In this document: positions 10,641-23,704 of the stretch, one piece after another
Position numbering within the stretch: the first letter of the stretch is position 1
Layout of the letters: each line of letters begins with the position of its first letter
Source of the DNA: Rhinopomastus cyanomelas
Lineage: Eukaryota; Chordata; Aves; Bucerotiformes; Rhinopomastidae
Assembly (NCBI GenBank): GCA_013400115.1
Contig: VXBP01010394.1
Span: forward strand, 868,001-932,000
Length of the DNA: 64,000 nt
Direction of reading: 5' to 3'
The notes under the pieces: generated by a model
Told to the model about the DNA's origin: nothing
What the model saw: only the letters and a program-made list of their open reading frames with translations
Databases searched by the model: none
Position numbers and translations under genes: made by a program

Positions 10641-13600
10641 CGGAGTCACTGGCCTCCCAGGTCAAACGATACGGAGCATCTCCTGGGCAACAGCAGCACT
10701 GCACACATCGGCTCCGTGTTCAGACGGCACATAAAATTAGCTCCAGCTACTGCCATGCGATTACTTTGCATTATAACCAATAAATCAGATTCAACAGCCT
10801 TGTTTTCTCTGCGGTAGGTTACACCGTGCCAGCCCTCTGACCTCACAGTTTCTCCTACTCCAGCACGGGGTCACACAGCAGAGTCCCCGTCCTATACAGT
10901 CCCAGCCAGTGGAGCTCTGTGCCAGCAGGGCAGCCGCACAGCTTCGGGGCCTCTCCATCCAGACAATCCCTGTGCTGCAGGCAGGCTGGCATGGCCCTTG
11001 GGTAGTGCCCATGGGTATGGCCCGTGAGTGCTAGATGAGCACGTTCCAGAGATTACTGGCCCGAGTGTCTCAGGCACTCTAAACAGCAGTTCCTGTGATG
11101 TGTTCTGCCTCACCTATCCCTAGAGCTCTGATTCCACTGCTGGTTCAGCTGTGACCACAACAGCTCTTCTACAACTGCTTGTTAACTGAACACAAAACAT
11201 CTGCTAATCCTTTGTGGATCTGACACTTGCAAAAGTGAACAATCACAATATATAGAGGCAGATATATCTTCAGATCCCCAACAGACAGTGAATCCAAGGA
11301 CATTTTAGTATTTAACTGGCAGGGCTGTTCTCTGTGGTACAGAAGTGTCTGCACAGGTGTTTGGAGGTTTAAAGGGAATCTGTGACCAATTCATACACAT
11401 CATCCTAAAATCCAAGAAAACAAATCAGAGCTCCGTATCACAACTCTTGGAAGTGTCTCAGCACACAACACAACTGTCCTTAACCCCCTCATTTTTGATA
11501 AAAGCAGTCCTTAGTCCCCATATTTCTGATAAAAGCAGTCCCTAACCCTCTATCTTTGATAAAGGCAAGAAGCAAGGAAACAAAATCATCTACCCCTTGG
11601 TCACCTACGGACCAAGCAGTTAAAGAGCAGCAGTTAAAATCAGGAGACATTTAGTGTGATGAGGGCACTTGCCAGATTTTGCCTTCATGCTGAGTTGGCA
11701 ATTTTTTTTCCTATTAGGATCAAAAAATGGCCATTATATTAAAGCACCTGGTATTGTAAAAAAAAAGAACAAAACAAGTAGAAACGTGAAAAGGATGTTT
11801 TGCCTAGGAACCACTCGACATTTGTTTCTAGGGAATGTTTACAAATTCCTGTAAGACATACACAAATTTTAAAATATTCTAAAGGGCTTTTCAGTCTGAT
11901 CTTGAGCAACTAATTTTGTTTTCATTATGGCAGGGAACTTGGGAAAGTATGCAAAGACCTCCAGCAAGCAGCAATTCACCCACTTAGAGAGGCTCTCCCC
12001 ATCGAGTGAGAGACATCCTGTGTTCTTTAGAGGCTGAAGGGTGCCAGGTAGCAGCAGAGCAGCTCACGGTGTGTTTGTGCTGTCAGAGGTTCTGTGTCAA
12101 CAGGCACACACGAGGGCTCCACCGACAGAGCCTGGCTGGACCACCCCATACACAGAGAGTGCTCAAAGACTGAGTGTACTTCAGAGCCCCGAAAAAACAC
12201 AAGTCATGGAGGAGCATCAGAGGCTTGTGCTTTCTGTTCTCAGCATGTATATTCAAAATTGCCTTTTTCTCGTTATTTATTGCCAGCGTAACCATAAATG
12301 TAGGTCACTGGCAGAGATGAAAGTCTGCTCTTCTAGTGTGAACCATCCCTAGCAACAGAAAGACAAAGAAGTCATAACTAATAGTCCGCCCAAGTGAATT
12401 ATAGTTGCAAACTGCCAGTACCAGGTGAATCTGCACAAGGAATTAGAAGAGATCTTATTAGCACGGTATTAAGAAGAACGTTGATCCATCTGTTTCCAAT
12501 CCTGCCACGATTTCCTTACTAACTCCAGTGCTCTGTGTGTTAATCACAGATGCACACTGATAGGAGCCGGCAGGGCTACTTCCTAACAGGGCAGGGGTTT
12601 GCATGTGTGCTGCAGCCCCTTATAGAGACAAGATGACAGCCTCCCACACAGCTCACGCATCCATATGTGGTCTACAAACTTCCACTAAGGCAGCTGAAGT
12701 CACAAACACTAGGATGTTCACCTTCCACCAAGAATACGTGGGGAAAAGTATGTCACAGGGGCCTGAGGGGAAAGCTCCATGTTTGCACTGCGTACAGCAA
12801 GCCTGACTGGCAGCCAGCAGGGAGAACAAGGCGCTACCTGATCTCTTCTGCTTCACAACGCTATGAGATGGCAAATTTATATGATTAACCTTTTGTTCTG
12901 TTAATCAAACAAAAATGCCTCCAGCAAAGGAATAAGTAGAAGCCTGTTTAATTAGAAATACAGGGATCCACTCAGAGGTTGAGTACAATCGTGCCAGACA
13001 AGAAACCTGGGCCAGCGATGCTGGGCCTGTTTCTTCTTTTCTCTGTTTTTTTTAAACTACAGCTAAACAATGCATGATGCTGTGGCTTTGCCTTCTCCTT
13101 CCTCTGATATTACAGCACTGGGCACATTTTTCACCAGACAGCTTTGCTGGGATACTCAGCCAGATGCAAAGCTGATGGTCAAGATGAACACTGATTTTCC
13201 AAGGAAGCCACATATCCAGAGGTAGACATTCGGTTTCCAGCTTAACCTTTGGGCACAAACACATCCCGGGAGATTTGTAACTCAAAGAAGTGGCATTCTA
13301 TCTGTTGCATGCATGATGTATTCAGAAATTACAGATCACAGGCAATTATGTGTGTTCTGTAGGTATGAGCTGGGTTTCTTTGCCCCCTGCCAAGCCCATT
13401 TTCAAGCCCATTATTTGACACATCCAGTAACCCAGGTTAGTGAATTGTGTATTTATATTCTCCAAAAGATAAGAACATAGAAATGTGCATTTTGAAGACA
13501 AACCTTTGAGGTCGAGGTGAAAAGCAATATCCAACCTCTCACTCCCAGCTCAGCAGCACACACCTAGAGAGGGAGTGAAAGCACCTGGAAGCCAAACCTG

Positions 13601-14370
13601 TAGGCTTCTCAGGAACAGAAGTGGAGAACTAGTTCATTACTCTGGGTGGTGGAGCTGCCAAGGATCACTCTGAGGGTTACATAAGATAGAGGTTGCCAGG
13701 GTGAATCACTATTTTAAGAAATCCTCAAAGCTATACAGATACACAGAAAACTTCAGAACTTTCTTGAATGTTCTCCTGGACTCAGCACTGTCCTCACATT
13801 CCTCTTCTGTTCAGTGTTCTCTTGCTTTGCCCACAAACCCAATGCGATGCAGAGTTTACTCTAATGGACTGTGGTTTCCAAGCTCAGAGAGCTCTGTCAG
13901 CCCTCTGTGCTCCCCTGTCACCCTTGACCATGTTTTTTTTAAATCAGACACCTCTGGTATCATCGTGTGCATCCCTATAGTGCAGGCCAGTGCCTGCCAG
14001 CATGCAAGGCAGAATCAAATTTTGCTCGGTGCTGTTGCTTGTAAAAGGGAAAACATGCAGATTAACAATCCACCATTTTCTCCATCCCTACTGCATCTTC
14101 CCAGTTGAGATCTGGAAGGCACACACTGCTTGCTGGTTAGGATATTCAGTATTCCCTAAGCATCTCACAAAAGGTGAGCAGATTATGAAAGTGAACAGAA
14201 ACCAGAATGTTTCAATGTATGAATTTTCTAAATTACTGTCATCCAGAATGAAACCTTCAAACTATCATCTCACTTTGCCGCTGTCTGTCTGATCATACTG
14301 TGCTTACCTGCAGCAGGCCAGCTGCTTTCCATGTGAAAAATAAACTGGTCCATTATACCACACACATTAG
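10641..14370. other. TENM2 41-kb intron, 3' portion
   Basis: Beyond the CpG island the sequence is ordinary intron. The only structure I recognise is the 31-bp tandem repeat at 11474-11565. Open frames here are short and show no family features. Confidence 0.55.
11474..11565. repeat. Three-copy minisatellite, 31-bp unit
   Basis: Three imperfect units lie head to tail at 11474-11504, 11505-11535 and 11536-11565. Each starts with a C-x-GTCC-type motif and ends in TTTGATAAAAG or a near variant. The third unit is one base shorter. Confidence 0.85.
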
Positions 14371-14836
14371 GCCTGTTCTGGGCCCCTCAGTTCCAGAAGG
14401 ACAGGGAACTGCTTGAAAGAGCGCAGCATGGAGCCACAAGGACGATGAAGAGAGTGGAACATCTCCCTGATGAGGAAAGGCTGAGGGTGCTGGGTTTCTT
14501 CAGTTTGAAGGAGACTGAGGGGTGACCTCATTAATGTTTATGAATATGGAAAGGGTGGGTGTCAGAAGGATGGAGGCAGGTTCTGCTCAGGGGTGTCCAG
14601 TGATAGGACAATGGGCAGCAGGGACAAGCTGGAGCAGAGGAGGTCCTTTTCAGTTTGAGGGGACAGAGCACTGGAACAGGCTGCCCAGAGACACTGCAGA
14701 GGCTCCTTCTCTGGAGATATTTAAAGCCCAGCAGGACATGTTCCTGTGTGACCTGATCTAGGGGATCCTGCTCTGGCAGAGGAGTTGAACTAGATGATCT
14801 TTTGAGACCCCTTCCAACCCCTGACATTGTGCGATT
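14371..14836 (+). mobile_element. CR1 LINE 3' region
   Basis: Landmarks in order are a TTCCAGAAGGACAGGGAACT box, AACATCTCCCTGATGAGGAA, a GATAGGACAATGGGCAGCAG box, GGAACAGGCTGCCCAGAGAC, and GAACTAGATGATCTTTTGAG leading to the terminal CCTTCCAACCCC. About 465 bp of the 3' end is retained. It is oriented antisense to TENM2. Confidence 0.93.
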
Positions 14837-17800
14837 AGCAAACCAACGCTGACAGTACCTCTGCTCTGTGTAGACTGTTGTGTTACAGGGCAGCTGAAAC
14901 ACTGTAGGTTTCCCTTCTATCCACTCATGAGATGAACAGGGCTGCAACTCGCTATTCCAGTGTGATTTCCAAATCAGGTTTTATGATCCACTGATGTGTG
15001 ACAAAAAGTGCCTAGCAAAACTCACCAGCACAGTATAGATGCATTAAAAGAACTACCTGCACATGTGTTTTATATATATATATATCTGTTACATATATTT
15101 GATAATAGAATCTGGTTTTGATTTTATACAGTCTGTAGAGTGTTTTAATGTGCCCCATTATTTGTGTGAAGCTGAAGTAGCTTGGTGTTTTACATGTTTG
15201 GGATGCACAGAGAGGAAATCCAAGAGTAAATATATCCCAAAATATTAAAGAAACCTTAAACATGACTGTGTGCTCCCTTTGTATTCCACGTCATTCAGCT
15301 GAGACTCACAATTCTTTACCAGTTGCTTCTACTTCATCATGCAACAGAACTCCAAGAACACCACAAATTAATTTTACTAATCTCAATTATTATTCCTAAA
15401 AGTTAGTTAAAGGACCAGAAATATGGATATTTCATGTCCTACTGACATTCCTCTGGAGAAATAGGTTCAAGTTCAACCAAAGGCACATATGAAAGGAGTG
15501 TGTTAGGCCTTCTCCCCGGGGATTAGTTGCCCCCATTACAAAATGGATGCACAATTCATCACAACTGACAACCTCTCCTCAAGAGATGGCCAAGACAGGA
15601 ATAGTAGGAGGCTTGAAGTCAGAAAAGAGAAAGGGAGGAACAGCATGGGAAATCCTTGCACAGAGCCTGAAAACACTACACTTGAGTCTAACCAGTGCTT
15701 TCAGGTCTCTCTCTGAGAAGGATGGATTATTGAGTAGCCTCAAGAAAAGAAGCTTTCCCTAGTTTCTCTCACATCTGGAGACATTCCAGGCCAGTTCACA
15801 AACACACCCACAGTCAGAGTTACTGAACTAAACTTCAGTCAAGGTCTACATTTTGCTAAGGTCTGTATAACTCACAGAAGCTGCACACAGAGGGCAGCTG
15901 TGCTCTGTTGGATGGGCACAACCACATGATTTATATAGGAGTGTCTTGTCATTGTGGACAATCAGGAAAAACTCATGTCCTACAAAACTTGGACTTGGCA
16001 ACAAATATGCCTGACAAAGTCAGTTTTCAGTTGTGGATGTTCTATAGAGGCTGACACCATCCTACGCTCCCTAATTTTGTTGGCCAGCCTCAGTCATGCT
16101 GGACAAGCACAAGCACTGCCAGGATGCAGCTAGGATGGAACATGACTCCTTGTGTTACACGATGGCTAAGGCAGTAGTCAGAGACAACTAGAGAGTTGTG
16201 GCACCAAAGGACCGTTTTTCTGTCCTACTTAACTCAAACATTACATTGAACAAGCCCTCTCTGGTTTGGTTTCTGTTTTAAAATATGAAAATGAAGAATT
16301 CCATTAAGCAATGGCTTTGATGCATCAGTTTAAATCTTGCAGCATGCTTTCTCCATCAGCTGAACCAAGCTGATACTGTTAGCACATAGAAGCTCCTCTT
16401 GTTTCCCACCTACAAGCTCATACTCGTTAGCTGTACCTAAGCTCTTCAATAGTTTTACTTTAAAATAACATCAACTTCTTGTAACTTTCCAAAGACAAAG
16501 ACAGAGTCTATTTTCTGACTACGTGAAGGAAGCCTTGAGGGCTCAGGAAGTTCATATATGATGAATATATAGCAAGGATGAGGCTACCATTTCTGCTGAC
16601 CTCCCAGCTGCAGGGCAGACGCAGCTCTAGGCTTCTCTAACCCAAACAGGGTCACAGAAACACCATCACAGTAAAACTTGAACAGCAGCACCTCACTTTG
16701 CAGGCTTAAGTAGGAAAGAGATGCAGCCCCTTGTCCTCGTTTCTGCTCTTTGCAAGGGCACTGTAGGAGAAGAAACTAGGTGCCTCCCAGTGCAGCAGGG
16801 AGGCCAAGTAGGAGCTTTCTGCTCCCTGGGGAAATGCAGGAGACACTGTGCCGCCTTGAACACACAACAGAGTCGACTGCACACAATCTTAAACATAAGA
16901 AAGCAATCCTTACACCTAATTTCACCCTCAGCATGCACACTCTCAGACAATAAACTGTTTAGAACAGGGTTTTCACTGTAAAGCATCAAGCCCAAGAAGC
17001 CTTTTCTAGAAATACCAGTACAGGAGCTATGAATAAGTCTATTGTTATAACCAGCAGCAAAACTTCTGCTAGGAGTTAATTGCTTTCTCTTGAATACGTG
17101 TCATTACAGATGAAAAGGGAGGTGGAAAGAAGACTATAAGATGGATCACTGTGTTCATCTGGAAGAAGTAGGAGGACTCAAAAAAAGTTGTTGGTTTTTT
17201 TCAAGTGGTCACACCCCTCCCCTGCAATCTGATTGACTTCTTTCCCCACACACATCAATAAACAGAATGGTATGAATTTTCAAAGCACAGCATGGAAGAT
17301 ATACCCACAAATCCCATTAGCAGTAATGTGATTTGTGTGCTTATCTGCCATGCAATGCTTTGAAAGTTCATTCCTCTATGTCCAGCTTCAGTCTTTCCAC
17401 TTCCAAAAATACTTGAAAAGCTTACACACACTTGCAGTTATTTTGAGGATGGGGGAAAATGTAGGATGTGAAGACCTGGGTCCCAATTCCAAGGATAACA
17501 ACAGGCACGCTGAGCTTCAGCCTGCAGGAACAAGGGTTGTACCCTGGCCGGTTGTTAGTTCCCCAGTCACCATTTTGACTGGGAATGAGAACAAATCCCT
17601 GGGTTAGATTTTTGTCTTGTCCTGTTTCAGGCCTCTTTACTGAAATGTTTTCATTTGGTGCCACTTTGAGCAATCTTTTCCTCACCAGAAGGGTAGCAGC
17701 ATCGCACGCTACCTTTGCAATCTGGAATCTTACAACAAAGACCTTAAAAGAGAAGCAGACTACAGAGCACTGCTCATTTATTCTCATGACAGGCCCTAGA

Positions 17801-18770
17801 TTGTACAGAGCATAGAAAACTGGCACAAGATTAATCAGTTCCCGAGATGTATAAAATGAACTCACTTCTTATGGCAATTTTAAGAGTCAAGGCTGCAATC
17901 TTTTTGGTCTGGCATCTGAGCTGGATGGCTGCAACTAACAAGAAAAGTGATTATGTTTTTATTTACCTAAAAAGCACTTTCAGCCTGGACATTATACAAC
18001 ACCCAAGTTACCAGCCTTGCCAAAACACTGCTGCTTGTGAAATTGGCTTAGAATAGCAGAAAAGGATGCTCTTGACTAAAACACAATGGAAAATCTCTTT
18101 CTTTTTTGTGAGCATTTAATGTTAACATAAAGCAAATTGAATCCTGTTTTAATTTCACACCTAAAACATGCCACTACCACGAACAAAGCCATGGCAGCAT
18201 GAAGCCATCTCATCTCTATTCTGTTTTCCAGGGAGGAAGACTTTAGCTGAGACCTGAAACTGGTGTTTCGAGGAATATAAATGCACTTTTACATCACTAA
18301 TGCGTGACCTTAGCTGAAATAGAATGACTGCTTTATTTTTAATGCGGACTGCAACCTAAGAGTTGTCATTTCAAACACTCATTCAATGACATTCACCTTC
18401 CAAAACTCCAACTGCTTTCACCTCTACAAGCTTCTTGAACATCTTCATAATCTGTTTCAAAGCATCTGGAGCTTGACTCAACCTCTGATTGTTAGCCACA
18501 TGGATAGGAAAATAGTTTTAACCTTTATTAGTCCCTTGCATACACTAAAGGAAGTGGAACTGTGTGGTTATGGGTGGACAAAATTGTTCACAGTGCAAAA
18601 GAGTCTAACGTATAATCACATTGTATAGACTTCCCTTAATAGAAATTATACAGGCCAGTTTAATCACCCACTTGCCAAACCCTGCATGAATGATAAAATT
18701 TAAGGTTTTAATCTCTATGCAAAAAAAAAAATTATTGGAGTTAGAAGTTCATTACAAAGAGGAAATAGAG
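14837..18770. other. Intron, single-copy-looking
   Basis: No exon or transposon is recognised. There is a (TA)n tract at 15070-15085 and a run of A at about 18720-18731. Several frames of 80-147 codons look like chance. Confidence 0.55.
15070..15085. repeat. (TA)n microsatellite
   Basis: Eight TA dinucleotides in a row, flanked by further AT-rich sequence. Confidence 0.9.
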
Positions 18771-19180
18771 CCACAACCTCCTCGGGCAACCCGTTCCAGT
18801 GCCTCAGCACCCTCAAGGTGAAGAACTTCTTCCTAACATCCAATCTAAATCTCCCTCTTTCAGTTTCAGGCCATTGCCCCCTGTCCTATCACTACAGGCC
18901 CTTGTAAAAAGCCCTTCTCCAGCTTTCCTGTACCCTCGTTATGTACCAGAAGGCTGCAATCCAGTCATCCTCGAGCCTTCTCTTCTCTAGGCTGAATGAC
19001 CTTCATAGCAGAGGGGCTCCATCTTCATGGTCTCCTCTGGACCTGCTCCAGCAGATCCATCTCCTTTTTGTACTGTGGGCTGCAGAATCAGAGGCAAGAC
19101 TCCAAGTGGGGCCTCACCAGAGCAGAGGGGGTGAATCATCTCCCTCTACCTGCTGGTCACACTGGTTTTGATGCAGCCCA
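18771..19180 (-). mobile_element. CR1 LINE 3' region, same strand as TENM2
   Basis: Read on the plus strand it shows the complement of CR1: GTGAAGAACTTCTTCCTAAC, CCCCCTGTCCTATCACTACA, TCTCTTCTCTAGGCTGAATG and AGTGGGGCCTCACCAGAGCA. The terminal 3' end is not obvious at its left edge. The poly-A run at about 18720 is upstream of it and probably unrelated. Confidence 0.9.
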
Positions 19181-19966
19181 AGACTTTTTGTTTCTTTTTT
19201 TAATGGTAGCTGTGTAAAAAATAAACAACTATTGGGTTGGGCTTTAGCTATGTTGTTGAGATCTTTTTCCACATTATGCTAACACGATCTCTCTTCAGCA
19301 TTTCCAATCATGGCTTTACTATCACTGGCATATATTCTACTTTTAATATTATACCTGTCTTATTCTTGGTAGGCTTCCAAGCAATTTTTCTAAGAAAGCA
19401 GAGGCTGCAATCTTGCCCTGCTGTGCCCATGCCTTCGCGTCCTCCATCTAGAATCCTAGCAGGGAAGGCGGTGCTGGCTGCAAGTGAGGACATGATTCCA
19501 GTGTGATCACACCAATACAGAACTGCATTACAAAACAGAGCAATCAACAAAGGGTCTGCATGGTGCCAGGATTTCACTTTCGGATCGCTGCTTTATTTTG
19601 AAGCAGCAGAGCTGCAAATTTTTAGACTGCAACAACATCCATCTTACAACACATGTACCTAAAGAGTATCAGTCGAATCACCAAAACATCCTGTTATGCA
19701 ATTTTGTCAGCCAATACAGGAATGAAGAAAAATCTGTAGATGCATCTTAAACCCCAAGAAACACCATGACAGCACACCAGTCTATTTAAGTCCAGTTAAA
19801 GCAGTGTGCACCTTGTGTAATGGAAGAGACTTCTACTCAGTTTGGGTATCTACACATTCCTAATCATCTAAGAAACTCTATATATTGTGTGTGTGTGTAT
19901 ATATATATATATAAAAATTAAACTATAATTATAGTGTATAACTACTTACATAATGCAATTATCTTC
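19181..19966. other. Intron with a compound dinucleotide repeat
   Basis: Nothing gene-like is seen. A (TG)n tract at 19886-19898 runs directly into an (AT)n tract at 19899-19912. Confidence 0.55.
19886..19912. repeat. Compound (TG)n(AT)n microsatellite
   Basis: About 13 bases of alternating T and G are followed by about 14 bases of alternating A and T. This is a likely length-polymorphic site. Confidence 0.9.
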
Positions 19967-20301
19967 TGCCCTGGTGAGACCTGCTCTGGAACTCCCAACA
20001 CAAGCAGGACAAGGAGCTATTGGAGCGAATCCAGAGGAGCCAGGGAATGACAGCAGGAGGGGTCATGGTTTGAAGCTGGAAAACGGTAGATTTAGGCTGG
20101 ACATCGGGAAAAAGTTCTTGATTCTGAAAGTTGGGGATTCTTGGAACAGGTGGCCTAGAGAGGTGCTGGCAGCCCCATCCCTGGAGCCATTCAAGGTCAG
20201 GCTTGATGGGGCTCTGGGTCCGGTGAGTGATGGCCCCGCTTGTTATAGTGGTATTGGACCAGATGACCTTTGGAGGTCCCTTCCAACCCTACAATTCTAT
20301 A
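19967..20301 (+). mobile_element. CR1 LINE 3' region with internal deletion
   Basis: It starts at CCCTGGTGAGACCTGCTCTG and ends in CCAGATGACCTTTGGAGGTC followed by CCTACAATTCTATAA. After the GAATCCAGAGGAGCC box the sequence jumps straight to the GGGTCATGGTTTGAAGCTGG box. The CR1 middle segment between them is missing. Confidence 0.93.
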
Positions 20302-20864
20302 ATTGTATATATTTGTACATACATTATAGATTTGTATTTAGTGTGTTAAACATACACCAAATGTTAATATTTACAGTAGTTTTATCTACTGCCTTAAATT
20401 GTCTTTAATAACACAGGTTTTTAAGATCAGCTCAGTTTGATCTTCCTGACAGATGTTACCACTGTTACAGATGGAGCTGCTGTCCACAATAGGAAAATGA
20501 AGGCAACTTATTATGCAAGGCATCCAATACCTGGTCATTCTAATGAACCTTTCTCCCCTACGTACAGAGCCGTGCCCAAGCCAGTTCCCATGTCTGAGGT
20601 CAGCGTGCTTATCATCACTTGGTTCAGAGCTGCTTCAAATCAAGGCCCATTGCAAGCAAGGTCAAATTTGTCACTGACTTCAGCGGAGAGAGCGTCAGTT
20701 CAGAACTCATCTATTTATGTTAAGCATTTGAGACTGCAAATATCAACAGGCAACAAAAATGCAGCCCACAAAACCTCCAGAGTCAACAGCTGAAACTGCA
20801 GGGTCAGTGGGACACGAGGGACAGTGCATCAGCATGTGCATCAGCAGATTTGTGCCAGACTGTT

Positions 20865-21120
20865 TGCACTGGTGCCCAGTGACTGGACAAAGAGCACTGG
20901 GCACAAGCTGGAACACAGTAAGTTTCATTTAGAAATAAGGAAAAACTTCTTCCCAGTGTGACTCCCAAAGCCCTGGCACAGGCAGCCCGGAGAGGTTGTG
21001 GAGTCTCCTGCTCAGGAGATACTCAAAACTCCTCCTGGATGCAGCCCTATGCAGCGTGCTCCGGGCAGCCCTGCTTCAGTGGGGAGTTGGACCCTCTGAA
21101 CCCTTTGACCTCAGTTACAT
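20865..21120 (+). mobile_element. CR1 LINE 3' region, eroded tail
   Basis: CR1 landmarks are the GACAAAGAGCACTGGGCACA box, AAAAACTTCTTCCCAGTGTG and GGAGAGGTTGTGGAGTCTCC. The final part GGAGTTGGACCCTCTGAACC is a degraded form of the usual GATGATCT end. Confidence 0.88.
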
Positions 21121-22165
21121 ACACGATGTAAAGCATAACTGAATTATGTGACATGATTAACACAATAAATACAACAATATCACTTAATAAAAACAGTAAA
21201 ATCACCAGGAATTATCCTTCAAAGGGAAGACAACCTGCATTACAAGGGGCAAAACCCAGTCTATGGTAGCTGAAGTTTTACTTCATCATGCCTGTAACAC
21301 CCAGTTGGCCAGTAAACAAACTGGGACAACGTGTCTTTTTAGTTTGACGGATATAACAGTTGATATTATATTTAAAAACTCTCAAATGCCACAAACCCCA
21401 AACTATATTGAAAATCCATCAAGTATTTCAGCCTCACTCTTCCCTGTGAAATTTCTTCTGGCTCTTTTTTTTTTCCTTGCAAGAGTTTGCTTCATCTCAG
21501 AAGCTGGTATCAAAGCTGCTGCTAGACAAAAGAAAAATGACTAGAAACTCCTTGGTGTCACTATACCTGACAAGTTTCTACAATGTATTTACCTTCTTCT
21601 TTCACAACTTCACTAACATTTAAGCACCACAGAAGGGCTCCACCTGTGATTTTCCCCCATCCATTTCAATTTGAAAAAGATGCCTTTGATTTTACAGCCT
21701 AATAGGAAAATCTGCTTCAGTCTGTTGGACGTGGTTGTCCATACTAAATAGTGAGAAGGAAAATGCACGCAACCTTAATTTTTCCTAGGAGATGAACTGA
21801 AATTAAAATGAAGACACCACCAAACCTATTAATGAATCTTTACAAAGCTGACCTTCTGGGAGAGGTTGAAAAAAGCAACCCTGTGATAACACCTACTGAG
21901 TTAGCTCACCATTTGTTCCACCCGAATGTGGTCTGGACAATCTAATGACTGCATTCTCTCAGAAATAACAACAGTATTACAAGACTGTCACGTAAACCTA
22001 CGTCAGGATTGCTATCAGTTCATAACATTATTTTATAAAGCTGTTCACATCCCATGGTTTTGCAGGGTTTACACGAACTGCAGCTCTCACTTCATTCTTG
22101 AAAAATATTTTAATATTTGCATTTAAGTCCTCTCAGGTAAATTTTCAGTTCAGATGCGGGATCAA

Positions 22166-22266
22166 CAAATCTCCCTCCCTATACAGATGAACAGCCTCCA
22201 TCCTAGTAGATATTAACAGTCTCTGTCTTGGTAGACGTTAACAATCTCCATCCCTCTGTATTACAA
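22166..22266. repeat. Degenerate 25-bp tandem repeat, about four units
   Basis: Units begin at about 22166, 22192, 22217 and 22242. Each has the form CA-x-x-CTCC-x-TCC followed by a TAGTAGATATTAA-like half. The central two units, at 22192-22216 and 22217-22241, are clearest. The array runs into the CR1 remnant at 22265. Confidence 0.75.
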
Positions 22267-22345
22267 AACCACAGAATAATCATGGTTGGAAAGGACCTCC
22301 TAGATCACTGAACCATACCCACAACAACAACAACAACAAACTTAA
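22265..22345 (-). mobile_element. CR1 3' terminal fragment with (CAA)n tract
   Basis: CACAGAATAATCATGGTTGG followed by AAAGGACCTCCTAGATCACT is the complement of a CR1 3' end. It is followed by a (CAA)n microsatellite at about 22321-22339. Confidence 0.75.
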
Positions 22346-23686
22346 ATACTTAAACACCTGAATACCTGATTGATTGACAAACACAAAATAACCATACATC
22401 ATGGAATTTTATGCAAAAGCAGCTGTCTCCTAGAGAGGGCCATAGGCCTTTGGGATGGAGCAGGCTGTGTGCTATGTCAGCACTCAGGTTGCAGAAAGCA
22501 CCAGGAAACAATCTGCTGTCAGCCTGTGCTTTCTGCAAGGCACCAGGACCCAGTGCTGTAAAATGAAGCTGAAATGATCAGACACAGCAGAGCACCAGTG
22601 AGGTCTGAGAAGGCGATGCACTGCCTTCCATGGATATTTCTGAGTCAGAGCTGTGAAGTTCTTTGAACCTGCACTAAAGCAATTTTGTATTTGAAATATT
22701 TTCAGAACTTCTGTTCTCCCTTTTAGCAGGGCAGACACAACACAGTGCCTGGCTCCCGGCAGGGAACGACAGGAGGGACTGAGTGAGCAGTGGCTAAGCA
22801 CTCTCATTCAAAAAACCAGAGGATGCTGCAATAATTGTCCTGAGAGGCTAGAAAGGAAACACGACTCTATGCTGACAGCTTAGCTCAGCGTGAACTCTCA
22901 TTTTTCACACGGAGCTAATTAAAAACTGAAATTAGTTAAATATGGAAATGACACTTGCAAGCACTTTAGCTGAATTCTGGCAAAATCCCTCTAGAGTGCT
23001 GCGACACTACCTGCTGCTTCAAAACTCCCCAATTGAATTTCACAGTTAAAAGGCTGAGCAAAGGGAAAGTTATTACAGAGATTTCCAATTCAAAATGTGT
23101 CTGTAAAATTCTAAATTAAATTTCATGGTAGCCCTTTCAGTAACTGGGGACATACTGTGCAGCCCAACGATACGGCGCTCAAATAAAGTCCCCGCGTGAA
23201 TTCTCTGATTATCTCACCTTTAGGCACTGTGCTGGTCGTGCCAGGACTGTGATGCTCACGAGGGTAGCGGCACTACAACACTACAAAGATAAGACTTGAA
23301 CTGCTGCTGCAGGAGTTATTTGGAAAGCATGGACATGAGGTGCATCAGGGAATTTAACAGCAGAAAGCTCAGAATGCTAGAACCCAGCAACCAAAATATT
23401 TTATGCCTCACGACTTTAATTTACATTTGTAAGAGCTGGATATGTGTGCAGAGAAGGGTCTGTAGTGCAAAGCATGCCATGGCCTATATATACATCCATC
23501 GATATCTCGGTGCCGTACAGACAAGTAATAATAAGCAGCACTTGTGCATATTTAAATGGGCATCAAGAACCCAGGGACTGGATGTGCACAGAAGGTATGA
23601 TGACTGACATGAGCTTTTTGACTAAAGCACTGTGCGAATTCCATTTTGGCGCACGTGACTTGCCTCGTCTGCATAAAAGCAAGGGT

Positions 23687-23704
23687 ATTTGCCCAAGGGC
23701 AAAT
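23687..23704. promoter_or_regulatory. 8-bp inverted repeat resembling a palindromic factor site
   Basis: ATTTGCCC and GGGCAAAT are separated by two bases. The core GCCCAAGGGC fits the loose AP-2 pattern GCC-N4-GGC. It lies in a CpG-retaining stretch with an E-box CACGTG at about 23653. Function is inferred only. Confidence 0.3.

Noticed and set aside
10155..10817. Plus-strand open frame of 220 codons
   Set aside because: It begins in CR1 sequence and crosses the CpG island antisense to the TENM2 exon. GC-rich DNA has few stop codons, so this is a shadow.
17422..17865. Minus-strand frame of 147 codons
   Set aside because: Low-complexity hydrophobic and basic mix with no motif, in unique intron. 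Judged to be chance.
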